Source: Liolophura sinensis (lineage: Eukaryota > Mollusca > Polyplacophora > Chitonida > Chitonidae). From it: a stretch of 64,000 nucleotides of DNA. The stretch is taken from the NCBI RefSeq assembly GCF_032854445.1, contig NC_088300.1, positions 54,410,984 through 54,474,983 on the forward strand, given 5' to 3'. A program made the position numbers and the translations under genes. The notes under the pieces are model-generated. The model saw only the letters and a program-made list of their open reading frames with translations, had not been told where the DNA came from and ran no database searches. Shown here piece by piece: positions 10,170 to 22,000 of the stretch; positions within the stretch are counted from its first letter, which is position 1; each line of letters starts with the position of its first letter.

Positions 10170-13100
10170 CAGGTTGAAGCGACTGCGAAATCGTTCAATG
10201 GAAATCATTGGAACAGAGCTGAAGACATACGTTAAATGCACTGCAAAGATTAGCATTCATATTTTAAAAGTAAAGAAAATATGCTATAAAGTACTGATCT
10301 CATGATCTGCTGACCTCTGAACAACCTATACATCAGAAGATAATGTAACATTTTAATGTTTAATTGCAATGTACCATTGGATACCTACAAGAGATTCTAC
10401 ATGTACATGTAAGTTTAAGTCACCAGTCTTGGTTGTACTACAGAGTGCAGAAACAGTATAACAACTTCTTTTACCTACAGGTGCTGTACACATATTAGCA
10501 CAGAAGTGTGTGAGAGTTTCAGTTAAACCAAAGACAAAAGAATGACGAGGTACTGATCCCTGGCCATCTGAAACCAAAGCCACACAGGGAACATCTTCCA
10601 TGTACACATTACATGTACTTTCTGACAGATACACCGACAATGCCCAATACATACTACTTGGCAGCCACTTATGGATATGATAGTATAATAGTGATTATAC
10701 TAACACATGAAAACCTGCACATCCGGCATTTAAATATCAACCTGTGATAATACATCATATATCTGTGGGAAATCTGACAAATTACCAGAGAAAAAGGTGA
10801 CAACACAAGATGGTGAGCATTTGAACTTATCCACTCAGAAAGAGTTCTACACAGCCTTATGATGGCAAGTTAGTTCATAGAAGTCACATTGCATGCAGGC
10901 AGCATTTTTAAGATCGCAAGTCAGAATTCTGTACAGGAATCATTCACAGGAATGTATCCAAGAAGAGGAAAGACAGTTAAGCTAACATCTAGTTTATTCA
11001 ATTTGTTGGCCAGCCTTAGAAAGCGGACAACTGTCACATAACGAAAAGTTAATGATAAGTGGCAGGGTAGGAAATTTGGGTTTGTCAGTATCAAGAATTT
11101 AGATTTATTTAATGACCAGAAAAAAAAACACCAATTTTTTCATAAAATTAAAAATAGCAAAAACAAACTCAAGAAAATATAAAAAAGAACACTGATCTTA
11201 CTTGTTTTGCCATTCACCGGGGACTCCACTTCTGCAACAGTAGCAAAAAGAACACATACATGTACTGTCACGGGAGGAAAATTTAGCAAACAACTGCAAC
11301 AATGAAATAAACAAGCAGCAGCATGTATTTCTTTATATTATGTTATCACTAAAGCAAAACATTTGAAGAATGGAATTTTACAATAGCTGTAGCACCAAAC
11401 AAATGCCTTGAGCGAACATAACATGCAGACATACCAGTGTGCTTCCTGCCAAATCTACTTTAGGCAAGTAAGTACATTTACCTAATAATGTAAATTGTAA
11501 TTTTTTTTGGTACATGTACAATTGTCAATTTTTAATACCACAGTTGTTAGCTAATGACCTAGACACACAACCCCAGTAACGTAAAAGTAATGAGCGGATC
11601 TTTAAAACTCTTCTTCAATTATGTTTCATTTTACATGCACAACCACAGTAGGCGGTGGGGATTGGTAGGCCACGGTCACAGCTGATCTGTGGATTTAATC
11701 TTTGAATATGAATAGCTTCCATTAGCTTCCTTGTGCTGGTATTAGTGATGACTAGCATGAGGTGAATATATTTCAACGCCTTAATCCTTGTCATAAAATT
11801 GATGGAAGTAAGATGGCCCTAAAACATGTTCTTGCTATGAATTCTTTTCTCCAAGTTTTCTCTCTAATTGCTGTTAAAATATTCAAGTAAGTGAAGTTGG
11901 AATACATCTTAATATGGTCTAACTAATTTCCAAAGAAACAAACACTAATGAACTCCACCTTAAATTTTTACATCATCTGAATAAATGGCTCTGTGATCAA
12001 TGTTCACATGACCATGATACCATTCCTAAATTATGTCATTTCATTAACCTCCAGTGACCAAGGAGGACAGAGTTAGAAAAAGCCAACACCTTATATCACA
12101 AGCATCTTCAGCTGAACATTTGTTTAAATGCCATGCTCAAGAAAAAAAAAACAGAAACATACTAATCAAGTTACGTTCTACGACGGCACAGAAAAGCAAT
12201 CTTGATTGATCTTTACAAAGACACACACCGACTGAAGGTAAGACTATTACTTTGGTTTTTTTCCTTTCGTTTTTGCACTGTAGCTCTTAGATGTGATATT
12301 AATGTAAACACTGTGAATATGATTATCATACAGACAAATTAAAATCAAAACCAAGCCAGTGATAAATAAGTCTGACCCTGGAACCTTGAAGGATACATGA
12401 AAAGCAATTGTAAAACAAAGATTATATGTCTGTGCCAAATGAAGAAAATTATGCCCTGGAATTTTTATTAAAAAAATTACATTTTGGGGGTATATTTATA
12501 CCTGTTAATTACCCCTCTATATAATGCATATTTTCTGTCTACAGTCTATTTTTTTCAGAAAATATGCCATCAGTGATCTTGCTTAGAATTCCGTGAACAC
12601 CTCCGAAGTGTTTCAAGCCCAGTGAACCGTGTGACTACAGTGCAGGCTAGGTGACATGTGCAGAGATACTACTTGGCTTCTTCGGCCAGCTTAGCGCCCT
12701 TTTTGCGCCCCTACATCCACCCCCATTTGGTCTGTCACCCATAGAGTTCTTTTCTAACTGGAATCATCGTCGACGTCACTGCTACCCCCATATCCCCGTC
12801 CCCATTCGGCTAGACCTATTTGGTCTGTCCTCTAGGGTTCTTTTCCAACAGGGATCATCACTGACATCACCGCTAATTAATATCTGGACTGAGTGCTGGG
12901 GCTTTAAGAAAAGTATAATTTGAAGCCATTTATACCCTCCAAAGTAAAAGATCAAAAATTTGTTTGTACTTGTCCATGTTATTACACATGATAATCAGCA
13001 CATTAAGAAATAAAACCAAAGCATTTCATGTACATGTATCCTTCAATGGTCAAGGGCCAAATAAAGGTTCTAATGTAGCAGGATGAATGTTCTACCCACA

Positions 13101-15165
13101 CAAAGCAGTGAGGGCCCTCCGACACATTTTTAATGCTTGGAAAATAAGTCTAAAGCAATGGATCATTTTAAAGAATTCACAATACTGAAATGAAATACTC
13201 AATTAGTTCAACGGTGAAATCATAATTTTCTGGCAATCTGTGAAGAGCTGTTGAAGATATACCCAATGTACATTTTACACGACACCTATCACACCTGTCC
13301 AAAGTTCACAGAGTAGTCTCCCCTCATAATAGGTCACAAAAGATTTGTCTCAATCATCAACTATAATGTAATTTAGAGTTAAATTTTACTCTTCATTACT
13401 TTATTCTGTTTTTCATGACTTCTTCTATGATCAATAGGAATTGTGAAAACATGAAATCTATCTCATGTTCTGAATTTAACTCAATTAACTCTACTCACTA
13501 TTTAATTTACCAGAAAGGAAAAAAGAAATTCAGTATGATCAAAAATAGATGGTAATACTTTCTAATTCTGCAGCCCTAAATCTTAATACACTTACTAGAT
13601 TCAACCATAGTACTGATACAACATTATTGTTTAAAAACCCAAAGTATCCCAAAGCACATTAATGTGGAGAATAAAAATAGTTTATTAATGCGTATTTATC
13701 TATTGATGTGCATCTCTTTCTATTCTAACAAAAGGGTAAAAAATTAAAAAAGTAAATAAATAAAATATGAATCTGAGCCTAGTATGCATAACCATTCATC
13801 CTCAGTTATTACCTATGACCAACAAGCAATGAATTCCTGCTAGTCAGCAAATTATATAATACAGTATACCACTTAATTAGAATTTCTTTTTTCACATGTA
13901 GTGACCAAATTTACTTGTTTTTATTACCTATTTCATGAATAACATTTAATGTGTACCTAAAAGGAAATTATACCTTAATTATACAGAAGACATGGTACGC
14001 CATTATTTGTTGTTATCTCTAGTAGGAAAAGTACAAGTAAATAATGATAATATATATCCCAGGATTACACATCAAACTGATCAAAAATATTGAAAAATAT
14101 GAAAGACATCAAATCATTAGGATTTTTTCTTTAATAAGCCACTGCTAAGAGTTGCAATAAGCCTGCATCATTCAGAATGCAAAGGAAGCTGATGCTTCAT
14201 CAATGAATGTGGAAAACAATAATATGGAATCTGGTTTTATTATAATGAAGGCCACTAAAATGTACTTTCTTGGTTCTACTAGTACTATAACTATCAGCAT
14301 GAAGAATGTGCACAAGCACACACACAAACAAAACAGTAGGTGTTTGAACTATGGCAATGAGTTATGAATACTACACTGTGATTTGTAAACAAAAACAAAA
14401 TTCAAGTAATATCACTTGTTGATAACATCTGTAATTTATACCTAAATGTCAAGTAAGTAGAAGTTATATGCAGTAAACTATCTCGTGACATACAGTTCGT
14501 TCAAACCAAAACAAAACAGTCCAAAGCCCCACTCCTACTCAGTACTAGACTACACAGAATGATTGGCCTGTATCTGACAGTTAAGATTGAGAACGGAGAA
14601 TATATCCACTGGTCGCCACATATAATCAAGCCTCAAGAAGAAGAATTGTTCTTGAATTCTTTCACATACCTGTACACTTGACAACATTCAACAGGTTGTG
14701 AACTGCAAATTATATGATCTTGGTGCAATGCACACATCCGCACCCAATGCTCGCCATGTTGAATTTAGGTCGACAACTTGCCGTTAGGATTTCTGGGTTA
14801 TAATAATTGACAGGTCACGTCGTAGCCTGTCAGTTTATACCTCGGCGTTTTGGGAACAGTAAAGAGCTTACGTTTCACTGAAGCATGTTAATAAACTATG
14901 GTTTTACAGCAACATCATGCCGTTCACAAAATAAAATTTGCACAGAGCTGGTGAGCCCAGATATTTGCTGGTGGACAAATTTAGAACATGGACACCGACG
15001 ACCATGAATTTGACATCCCCATTGCGCCGCCTCGGTGGCTTTCGAAATACCCAAAGCCATCGCAAATAAGCGAAGGATTAATGAACTAAACATTTTTAAA
15101 CAAACCCTAAACATACCTCTGCCCTGGGCCTGCTGCTGCTCATCACCACTCTCCCGATCCGACAT
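10170..15165 (-). CDS. Unrecognised gene, 5' four coding exons
   Basis: Minus-strand exons at 15165-15117, 11231-11202, 10621-10475 and 10240-10170 (49, 30, 147 and 71 nt) give phases 1, 1, 1, 0 and keep one open frame of 99 codons. The start ATG lies in gcaccATGt and opens MSDRESGDEQQQAQGR, an acidic, Gln-rich N-terminus. Donors are GTATGT, GTAAGA, GTAAAA and GTATTT; acceptors end ctgttgcag, tatctgtcag and atctttgcag. Later residues include CNVYMEDVPCVALVSDGQG and SSVPMISIERFRSRFNL. I recognise no domain. The gene must continue to lower coordinates; the pieces at 8,373, 6,165 and 3,000 are candidates but do not form a consistent chain. Exons 1 and 2 are the best supported; exons 3 and 4 depend on frame agreement. 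Confidence 0.5.
12725..12875 (+). repeat. Two-copy tandem duplication, 93-bp period
   Basis: Copies start at 12725 and 12818. Both contain atttggtctgtc, gttcttttc, a block like ggaatcatc, and end in a tcac-gcta block. They lie in a locally GC-rich patch within the first intron of the minus-strand gene. The copies differ at many positions, so the duplication is old. Confidence 0.7.
12930..14670. other. Intronic AT-rich sequence, nothing recognised
   Basis: Lies between exon 1 and exon 2 of the minus-strand gene. I see no open frames of note, no repeats and no structured RNA. Confidence 0.4.
14672..14845 (-). promoter_or_regulatory. Possible alternative promoter and non-coding first exon
   Basis: On the minus strand a TATA-like GTATAAAC sits at about 14,840, followed 75-80 bases later by caacATGGCGagc, a YY1-like initiator motif. 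The sequence then runs to a strong ACAG|GTATGT donor at 14,671. The ATG opens only 15 codons before TAA, so the exon would be non-coding. It could serve the gene whose coding start is at 15,165. Inference only. Confidence 0.25.
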
Positions 15166-15265
15166 GGTGCAACCCTTCCTCTGCAGCTCTCTAGCCTCCT
15201 TCTAAAGTTGATGAATTATTCATGAGGTCATGCATATCATTATGGGCAACATGGCCGCAGTTTTC
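15166..15265 (-). promoter_or_regulatory. Upstream region of the minus-strand gene, with YY1-like and octamer-like motifs
   Basis: Between the start codon at 15,165 and about 15,265 lie a purine-rich leader (ggaggctagagagctgcag on the minus strand), an octamer-like ATGCATAT and, near 15,250, gcaacatggccgc, close to the YY1 element often found at TATA-less start sites. No TATA box is seen. The transcription start is probably in this interval. Confidence 0.3.
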
Positions 15266-15885
15266 CTCACAGTTGCGTATTATTTTCCTGTATTACAGCA
15301 AGCATAGTATGCATGTAAAAACATATCATGCCACATTTTGAGTAAAAATATAACATTATCTACCCAAATATAGTTTACTTGTTTCAAATAAATCAGGTAT
15401 AAAGATTTTAGTAATTACGATTTCACCGAAGAAGGTCGACTTGAGGTCATGTTCTTGGGAAACGTCTCATTGGACGTTCATCACGAGGTCTTTTCTGACA
15501 GCAGGTTGTTTTCAAAACACAATTCTGAAACGCCACATGGAAAAGAAACCACGAATGGCTCAGTAGCACAAAAATCAGTTTGAGGTATCATTATCATCAG
15601 ATTGTGCTATTCTTCTTTGTTGTTTTTCTTGAAAGCAATTTTAATGTTTTATTTCCAGCATATTTTGTGTTCACTGTCATTGATCAAGTGTAACGGCCCC
15701 GTTTCCCCGAGATCCTCGATATCAGTCGCCCGAAGACGATTTATTAATGTCGTTTATTTATTTAGCCTATTCATTCTTTTTTTATGTCTGTGTACACGTG
15801 TAAATTAGGTCTACTTGTCTTGCATTGTTTTTGCGGAGGGGAACTTGGTGTAGCATGCAGATTTTTTAAGGGTACTACTGGCAGG

Positions 15886-15910
15886 CATATATAGGCCCAG
15901 CCTATATATG
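15886..15910. repeat. Perfect 11-bp inverted repeat with 3-nt spacer
   Basis: CATATATAGGC (15886-15896), spacer CCA, then GCCTATATATG (15900-15910). Imperfect direct repeats starting gtgtacacg at about 15,789 and 15,911 frame it. Function unknown; it may be the remains of a small foldback element. Confidence 0.6.
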
Positions 15911-16313
15911 TGTACACGGGTAAAGTAAGCCTACATGTCTCTACATTTTTTAAAATTTTTTTTATAGGCCTAAAAATCTTGGAAGAGGTGATCATTACTT
16001 TAGGCCTAATACTCAAAAAGATATACCTGTAGACAAACAACGTATGTATCTAGGCCGTACCACACATCCATCAAATATAGGCCCGTAGATCTATAGATAC
16101 ACATGAGCTACAAGTGCAGAAAATTGGCCGTGTAACACAATAACAATACGTTTCTTACCGGTGCTAAGTTTTGGTTCTTTACATTCTTTACAGATTGAAA
16201 ACCTTCACAGTTCACCCTAAAACTATTTCTAAATCTTATGACATGTACACATATAGGCCTTTAAATTCACAGGCCTGCGCGGGTCTATGTATTTGCCCAT
16301 TGATAGCCTTATT

Positions 16314-16655
16314 AACGGACCGTTTCGGTTGCCTAATGGTTAGAGCGTCCGCCTCGAAGACAGGAGACTGAGGATGGAACCCGGGCCGGGTCAAGGCTTT
16401 GAAATTGGCACTTGTTGCTGTACGTCGTATCTAACACTGAAAGGTTAGAGCAAGGGAACAAGGCTGGTTGGCCCGGTGTCAGTATAATGTGACTGGGTGT
16501 GTCATGTGTGGTGGCTTCGGCATGATACTTTGGCGGCATGGACTCACCCTGCCACAAGAAGACACAGTATATATAGGCTTATACGCACCAAATGTCTTGT
16601 CGTCGTCGAAAAATTGTTAAGTACGACGTAAAACTCCAAGCTTACATACATACCT
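16314..16655 (+). mobile_element. SINE of a second family (family B), near full length
   Basis: The tRNA-like head runs from about 16,330 (cctaatggttagagcgtcc as A box; ggatggaacccg as degraded B box). The body holds ggttggcccggtgtcagtat and the tail ttaagtacgacgtaaaactc, ending in short CATA repeats. Head, body and tail differ from family A. It resembles, from memory, a widespread molluscan SINE. I found no clear target-site duplication. Confidence 0.8.
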
Positions 16656-17516
16656 ATTACAAAGGACTTCAAATAGGGTTGAAGATTAACACGATTAACA
16701 AGAGGTCTATATAGGACTCGATTAGCATTGGCTATCGGTATAGGCGTATGTTAAGGAGTTGATGGAACAGGACAGCGCAAGGAAAAACTACCGCGCGTAG
16801 TCGAACAGGTGGCAAACCTTCAGAACTTTATAAAGTGCACATGCGACAGTGTGGAGAGCGTTCAAATTTATCCTCTTTTATTTATAGGCCATTCCAACTT
16901 TTAGCTTTAGGCCTCAAGATGTAGTGAAAACTAAAATGCTGAAAAGTTAATGACATTTATAAATTCACCATTAGATCAGGCTATATATATTGTCATTTCT
17001 GCCGATGGATATATGCATCCCAGTTGTAACAGGGATATTTGATAATTTGAATTAAACAAAGATAGGCTAGGGTATAGTTTCGTTAAGAATATGGGCCTGC
17101 CTCCATAATAATGTTTTTGGTACCCATTTAATTTAAATTAGTGTAATATTAAAAATATTTTCTTGCACCCACAGATAATGTCAGAGGCGTACTAATATGC
17201 CCGTGATAAACCATACTTTAGTTATTTTTCTTTCATCGAACCGTAAACTATCCAAGTACACTAAAGCATTAGTGACGCGCTTCGAAAAAATCATTTCAAA
17301 CAAATTCTGTCACAAAAGCTCTGCAATTATATATACTTATATATATGTCGTTCTCTTTTGTTTACTTGTACTTTGGCCGAAGGGTCCTGTTGTCAACACG
17401 TGCATCCGTTTTGGCTTTCATTAACCCGTTCACCCGTCTGTCCTTTTGTGAAAAAACTGTCTTTTGCAGTATACGTTTATAAAAATTTGGTAGTGTAGGA
17501 AGCCTAAATCGAAATT
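16656..17516. other. No gene recognised
   Basis: AT-rich with scattered TA microsatellite seeds (near 16,981 and 17,331) and one 75-codon plus-strand open frame (17197-17424) without splice or motif support. Confidence 0.4.
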
Positions 17517-17525
17517 GGACGTTAT

Positions 17526-17660
17526 TTATTTATTTGATTGGTTTTTTACGTCGTATCCTGAAGAATATTTCACTTATACGACGGCGGCCAGCATTATGGC
17601 GGGAGAAATCTATGACCATCTGCAGACTCCCTCGGCCACGGAGGGACCCGAAACTGCAGA
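17526..17660 (-). mobile_element. SINE (family A), internally deleted, with target-site duplication
   Basis: Minus-orientation tail and body (ttatttatttgattgg, cacttatacgacggcggccag) join directly to the head motif seen here as ctcggccacggagg, with the tRNA-to-body middle missing. Both sides carry GGACGTTAT (17517-17525 and 17661-17669), so the deleted form itself was inserted. Confidence 0.85.
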
Positions 17661-18304
17661 GGACGTTATCTGGTATGCACAGGCCCCTATATGTAAATAT
17701 AATATAATATATTCAATATAAATAGAATGCATGGAAATATAAACTGTAAAATATTGAATATTTGTTAACGTTCAGTACAGATAAAATACTTCCGCAGTGG
17801 AATAAAATGGTAGATTTCATTTCAATTGCCAAGACCATCATTCTTTTCCCTTCAAATTATGCAGAAAAGAGGCATTTATAGAACGTATTTTTATGCACAA
17901 AATTCATCTTAAATTAACTGATCTTCGGTTAATGTTTTTCGAATGGATCTGACATTTTTAACTTTGCCCTTCCATGTGTGCGGAATAGTACATTCATTGA
18001 GAAATGCCTGTATCATGATGCCTCGAGTCAAATTAAATGAAATCTACACACAGATTTATAGATTCTCCGGCTGGCCTCGGTATCTTACTTAATATAGGTT
18101 GTGGTCAGCGCGAATATTTTGTCTCTGTCCTGCATTTTCCATGTACAAATTGGTAAAATTCTATTTTTTAATTTTTCTTGTTTCTGTACATATTTCTAAG
18201 TGAGTATAACAGTTGTTTTTGTGTGGATATTTTGTGCTCAAGGAAATGCAACATGCACACGTATGGATGTCATCACATCATCTGCGATGCCGCAGGCTGT
18301 GTAC

Positions 18305-18406
<102 letters not shown>

Positions 18407-19078
18407 GAGAGATTTGAGGTGAGTTTAACTCGTTGTATACCACCCAAGCATGTCCTTTCCATATTTTCCCAGTAGTTTAATAAAATGTTCAGTTTGCTCG
18501 TATGTTTGAAAATCACATTTGCTATATACGCCTTGGCTAGTTTTTCATGTAATTTCCCCTGCATGCATGCAGTCGAGCACAAGGTGGCTTATCTTACCAA
18601 ATTAAATGAGGCATCATACATTGATTTTACCAAATGGAAATTATATATCTTTGTGACTGGAGGTCTTTTGGACTTTTATATATCATCTGATGGCCCTCCA
18701 AGAATTTGTTAGCTCTACTTCATACTGAATCCCCCTCACTGGACTTTAAGAAAGGCTGGTATGTAAAAAAGCGAGGCATGTAGTGAAGCAACTGTTGGTA
18801 CGCCTTCCGACAGATTGTTCTTTTTCAAGATCAGTTTGTCACAACGGCTATCGCTTTGATGTATATATACTAATAACTATTATTTCTTTATCATTTATCA
18901 TTTCTCATTTTTTACGTACGATGCACTGAATAACTATATAATTGTTGTGAAAGTAATTATTATGAAACAATGTTTTCATGCATGGATGGACTTCTATTAG
19001 CTACAATAGTGACGGGTAAAAGTACAGGGAAAGTTGAGTCCTACAAACTGCTTGCTAATAAGATCTAATCCGTTTGCT

Positions 19079-22000
19079 ATGGAGGTGCCTTACTCATGCA
19101 GAAGTAGTATAAAGAGGCTTTTTGCAGCTCCAAACTACGTCACACATCAGGGACCAACGCAGAGACATCCAACTGGCTTACAGTACAATGTGACAGTTTT
19201 TCTAATTGGATCCATAGAGTATATATATATATATATGTTGCTCGCTAATAAAAATGCCACAGAACCACTTTGACCCGCGAACTTTCCTCACGCTAAATTC
19301 TGAGAAGGCAAAATCATCCATGCATGCACTGAAAGGATTTCACATCAGAAGGAGGGTTATCTTGTGTGTAAATATCAGTGTAAATCAGTTTAGCAAATCA
19401 AGTATTTGACTTGAGATGATTGATTTCAGCTTGAAGAGTGAGGTGGAAGTGGTGTGCTGTAAGACGTCCTGTTATTCCGCATCCAGAAGAACGCTACAAG
19501 CATGCTTTCGCTAAAACGACTGCAAGCATGAATCACGGTGATGTAGCTGCAGTTATTGTGCCTGGTCGTTGTTTCCAATGACTTATAAATGCAATGACAT
19601 GCTTTTTTTTTTGGCCACCATTAATTTCTATGAACATCTAATTACATGCAGGTATATGGAAATGACCCTACAACGACTATGACACTCAATACTCTGGAAA
19701 CCCGTGCGGCCAAAGTGAACCTGACGACAGACCTCAGGAATGTGATTCACCAAATCAATCCTAACGATCTCCTGTGCGCGTACAAACCAACCTTTGAGAA
19801 ATGGGCCACCCGAACATTGCAAGATCTGGAGCCACCGACAGAGGAGGACAAGAAGAAAGTTTTGCCCGGTGGTCATCTGTGTTCACAGGACCTGGGACAG
19901 GGTGACTACAAGGTAAACTGTACTCAGTGAAAAATCTTGCCTGTTGTATATTTGTAGAATCAGTTGGCTTTCTTACTTCAAGTCAACTAAAAAATCCGAC
20001 TCTGTGCTAATGTTCTATTTTGGATGTAAACGACCTTCAGAGATGAGACATATGAAGAAAAAAATATAGAGCCTGTGTACCCCTTCCATTAAAATAGTTT
20101 GACAACAGCATTGACTTATAATATGGAACCCCATGCATATCTTCTCCATAATGACACACAGAGCTATCGCATCTTTACCCACTCCCTGTATACTGGTGTC
20201 TCGTCTGTTAGTTTTACCCAGTTAAGTTGAGGTTTAACGCTGTGCTTAAAAATTTTTCACTTATGCTAAGGCCTTCAGGCGTAAAGGTCAAGGGAACCGA
20301 ACAAACCCTTGAGAGGACCACCACCCTTCGCAAGGCACAAGAAAAAGAACCTAATGATTAACTGAGCCCCATTCAATCTAACCCATAAGGGCTGCATTCG
20401 AGTAGGCTATACCTTGTTGGTCACGGAACAATCACTGTTGCTTTATTTGAAAGAGCTGTTGAAGGCCTATCCTCCCATGTTATGAACTGTTTGCTTTGGA
20501 AACTGTTTCCTCTCTGATCATTACCATGTTTCCTCTCACAGGTCTCCATGGGCTGGGGGTTATGTCCTCTACCCCATTCCTGTGCAGGGACAGCCTACCA
20601 ACGAGAACTAACCACCGTCCTCAAGCTCTCTAACTATAAGCGAACACATTCGTCTTCAACAGTCGACAAAGTGCCAGAAAATCGTACAGCAGAAAGTAAA
20701 ACACATAAGATTAGCTCGGGTCTGTATCCAGGCAGAAGCACATTTCACGACTTCAGGATCCGCGATGGCGGCGAAGAGCGCGGGTTCAGCAGCTCGTACA
20801 ACAGATCTCACTCTCCTCGCCATGTGCCCTTTAAACACAGCGATTGCAACGGTCAGCATATGACGAATTACAGGTATACATTCATATGTTTCTTCAGGGG
20901 CGTCAATGAATGTATGCATGCGCTGTGCTCATATACATATAGGGCCTATGTGTGTGTGTCATGCGCATATTGGTTTATATATTCAATATAGATTTTGCTA
21001 ATTTTCTTGGAATGTTACTCCAGTTACAACCGTATATAGAAACCTGTTATACTGGGCGTATATGGAATGGGGATTTCCTGATAGATTGGAGGCGCTGATT
21101 TTTGTACTTAAATTTGCCAGGGAGACCTACACCTACAAGAAGATTGGAACGCACAAGAACCAGTACATGAAGAGAGCTCTGGCGAGCGGTCTAACCCTTC
21201 AACATTACCCGTTTCGATGCTGTGATAACCACTGTTGTCCCAGTGTGTCTCGCTCTGGATCGTCTTTCCAGAAAGACCATGGAGTTATAACAAACTCTCT
21301 ATGCCCCACCTCTGCCAAGCTGTCCTCTCGATCACCTCAAGTACAGGTAAAACATCAAACCCAAGCTCATCTATAGTTGAAAATATATGAGCAAATGCGA
21401 AATCAATTGCATTTTGGATCATAATAGTTTCATTTCAGGTCAAGTACATTTTGTTCACATCTTATTCAAAAAGGTGTCCTCTTCAAAACCATTTTTTTTT
21501 CTCCAAATGACGACACTTTATGTACATGAGAGCAGTATTTTGGCTTTAAGCAGTTTTTTAATCTTCCGGATAGGTTAGTCCCAGGCGGCTGTTTACGGTT
21601 TCCAGCTTATATGAGCCCCAGTCCATTTGCTTTACTCTAGGAATATAGATATCACTGTTTTTGTGCATCACTGATTACCGCTTAGACAATATACCTTCTC
21701 GTGACATATCTGTCAAGAACTTGCACTGGATCATCATCGGATTTATTTCGTTGTTTTGGAATGTAAACCTCATGCACTAGTTTTGCTTACACGGAAATTT
21801 ACAAGCGTATTTGGTTGTCACTATTGTTTTCTTTGATTGAAAATCGTACCCTGTCAGCGCCACCTTATCATGCATCTTTTTTACAATGGCACCCACTTTA
21901 TGTCACCAGGCCGAAGTCCATGTATCTGAGAGAAAGCATATGTTGCAAGTTTCTAATGGAAATAGAACTGGCCTAACCTCTGCTCAAAGAAAGGAAATGC

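Noticed and set aside
16330-16395. Possible tRNA gene
   Set aside because: A and B box-like motifs are present, but the sequence runs straight into a SINE body and tail and the acceptor stem does not close, so it is a SINE head.
20656-20919. 87-codon minus-strand open frame
   Set aside because: It is the complement of a well-supported plus-strand exon (20542-20873) in the 19-24 kb gene.
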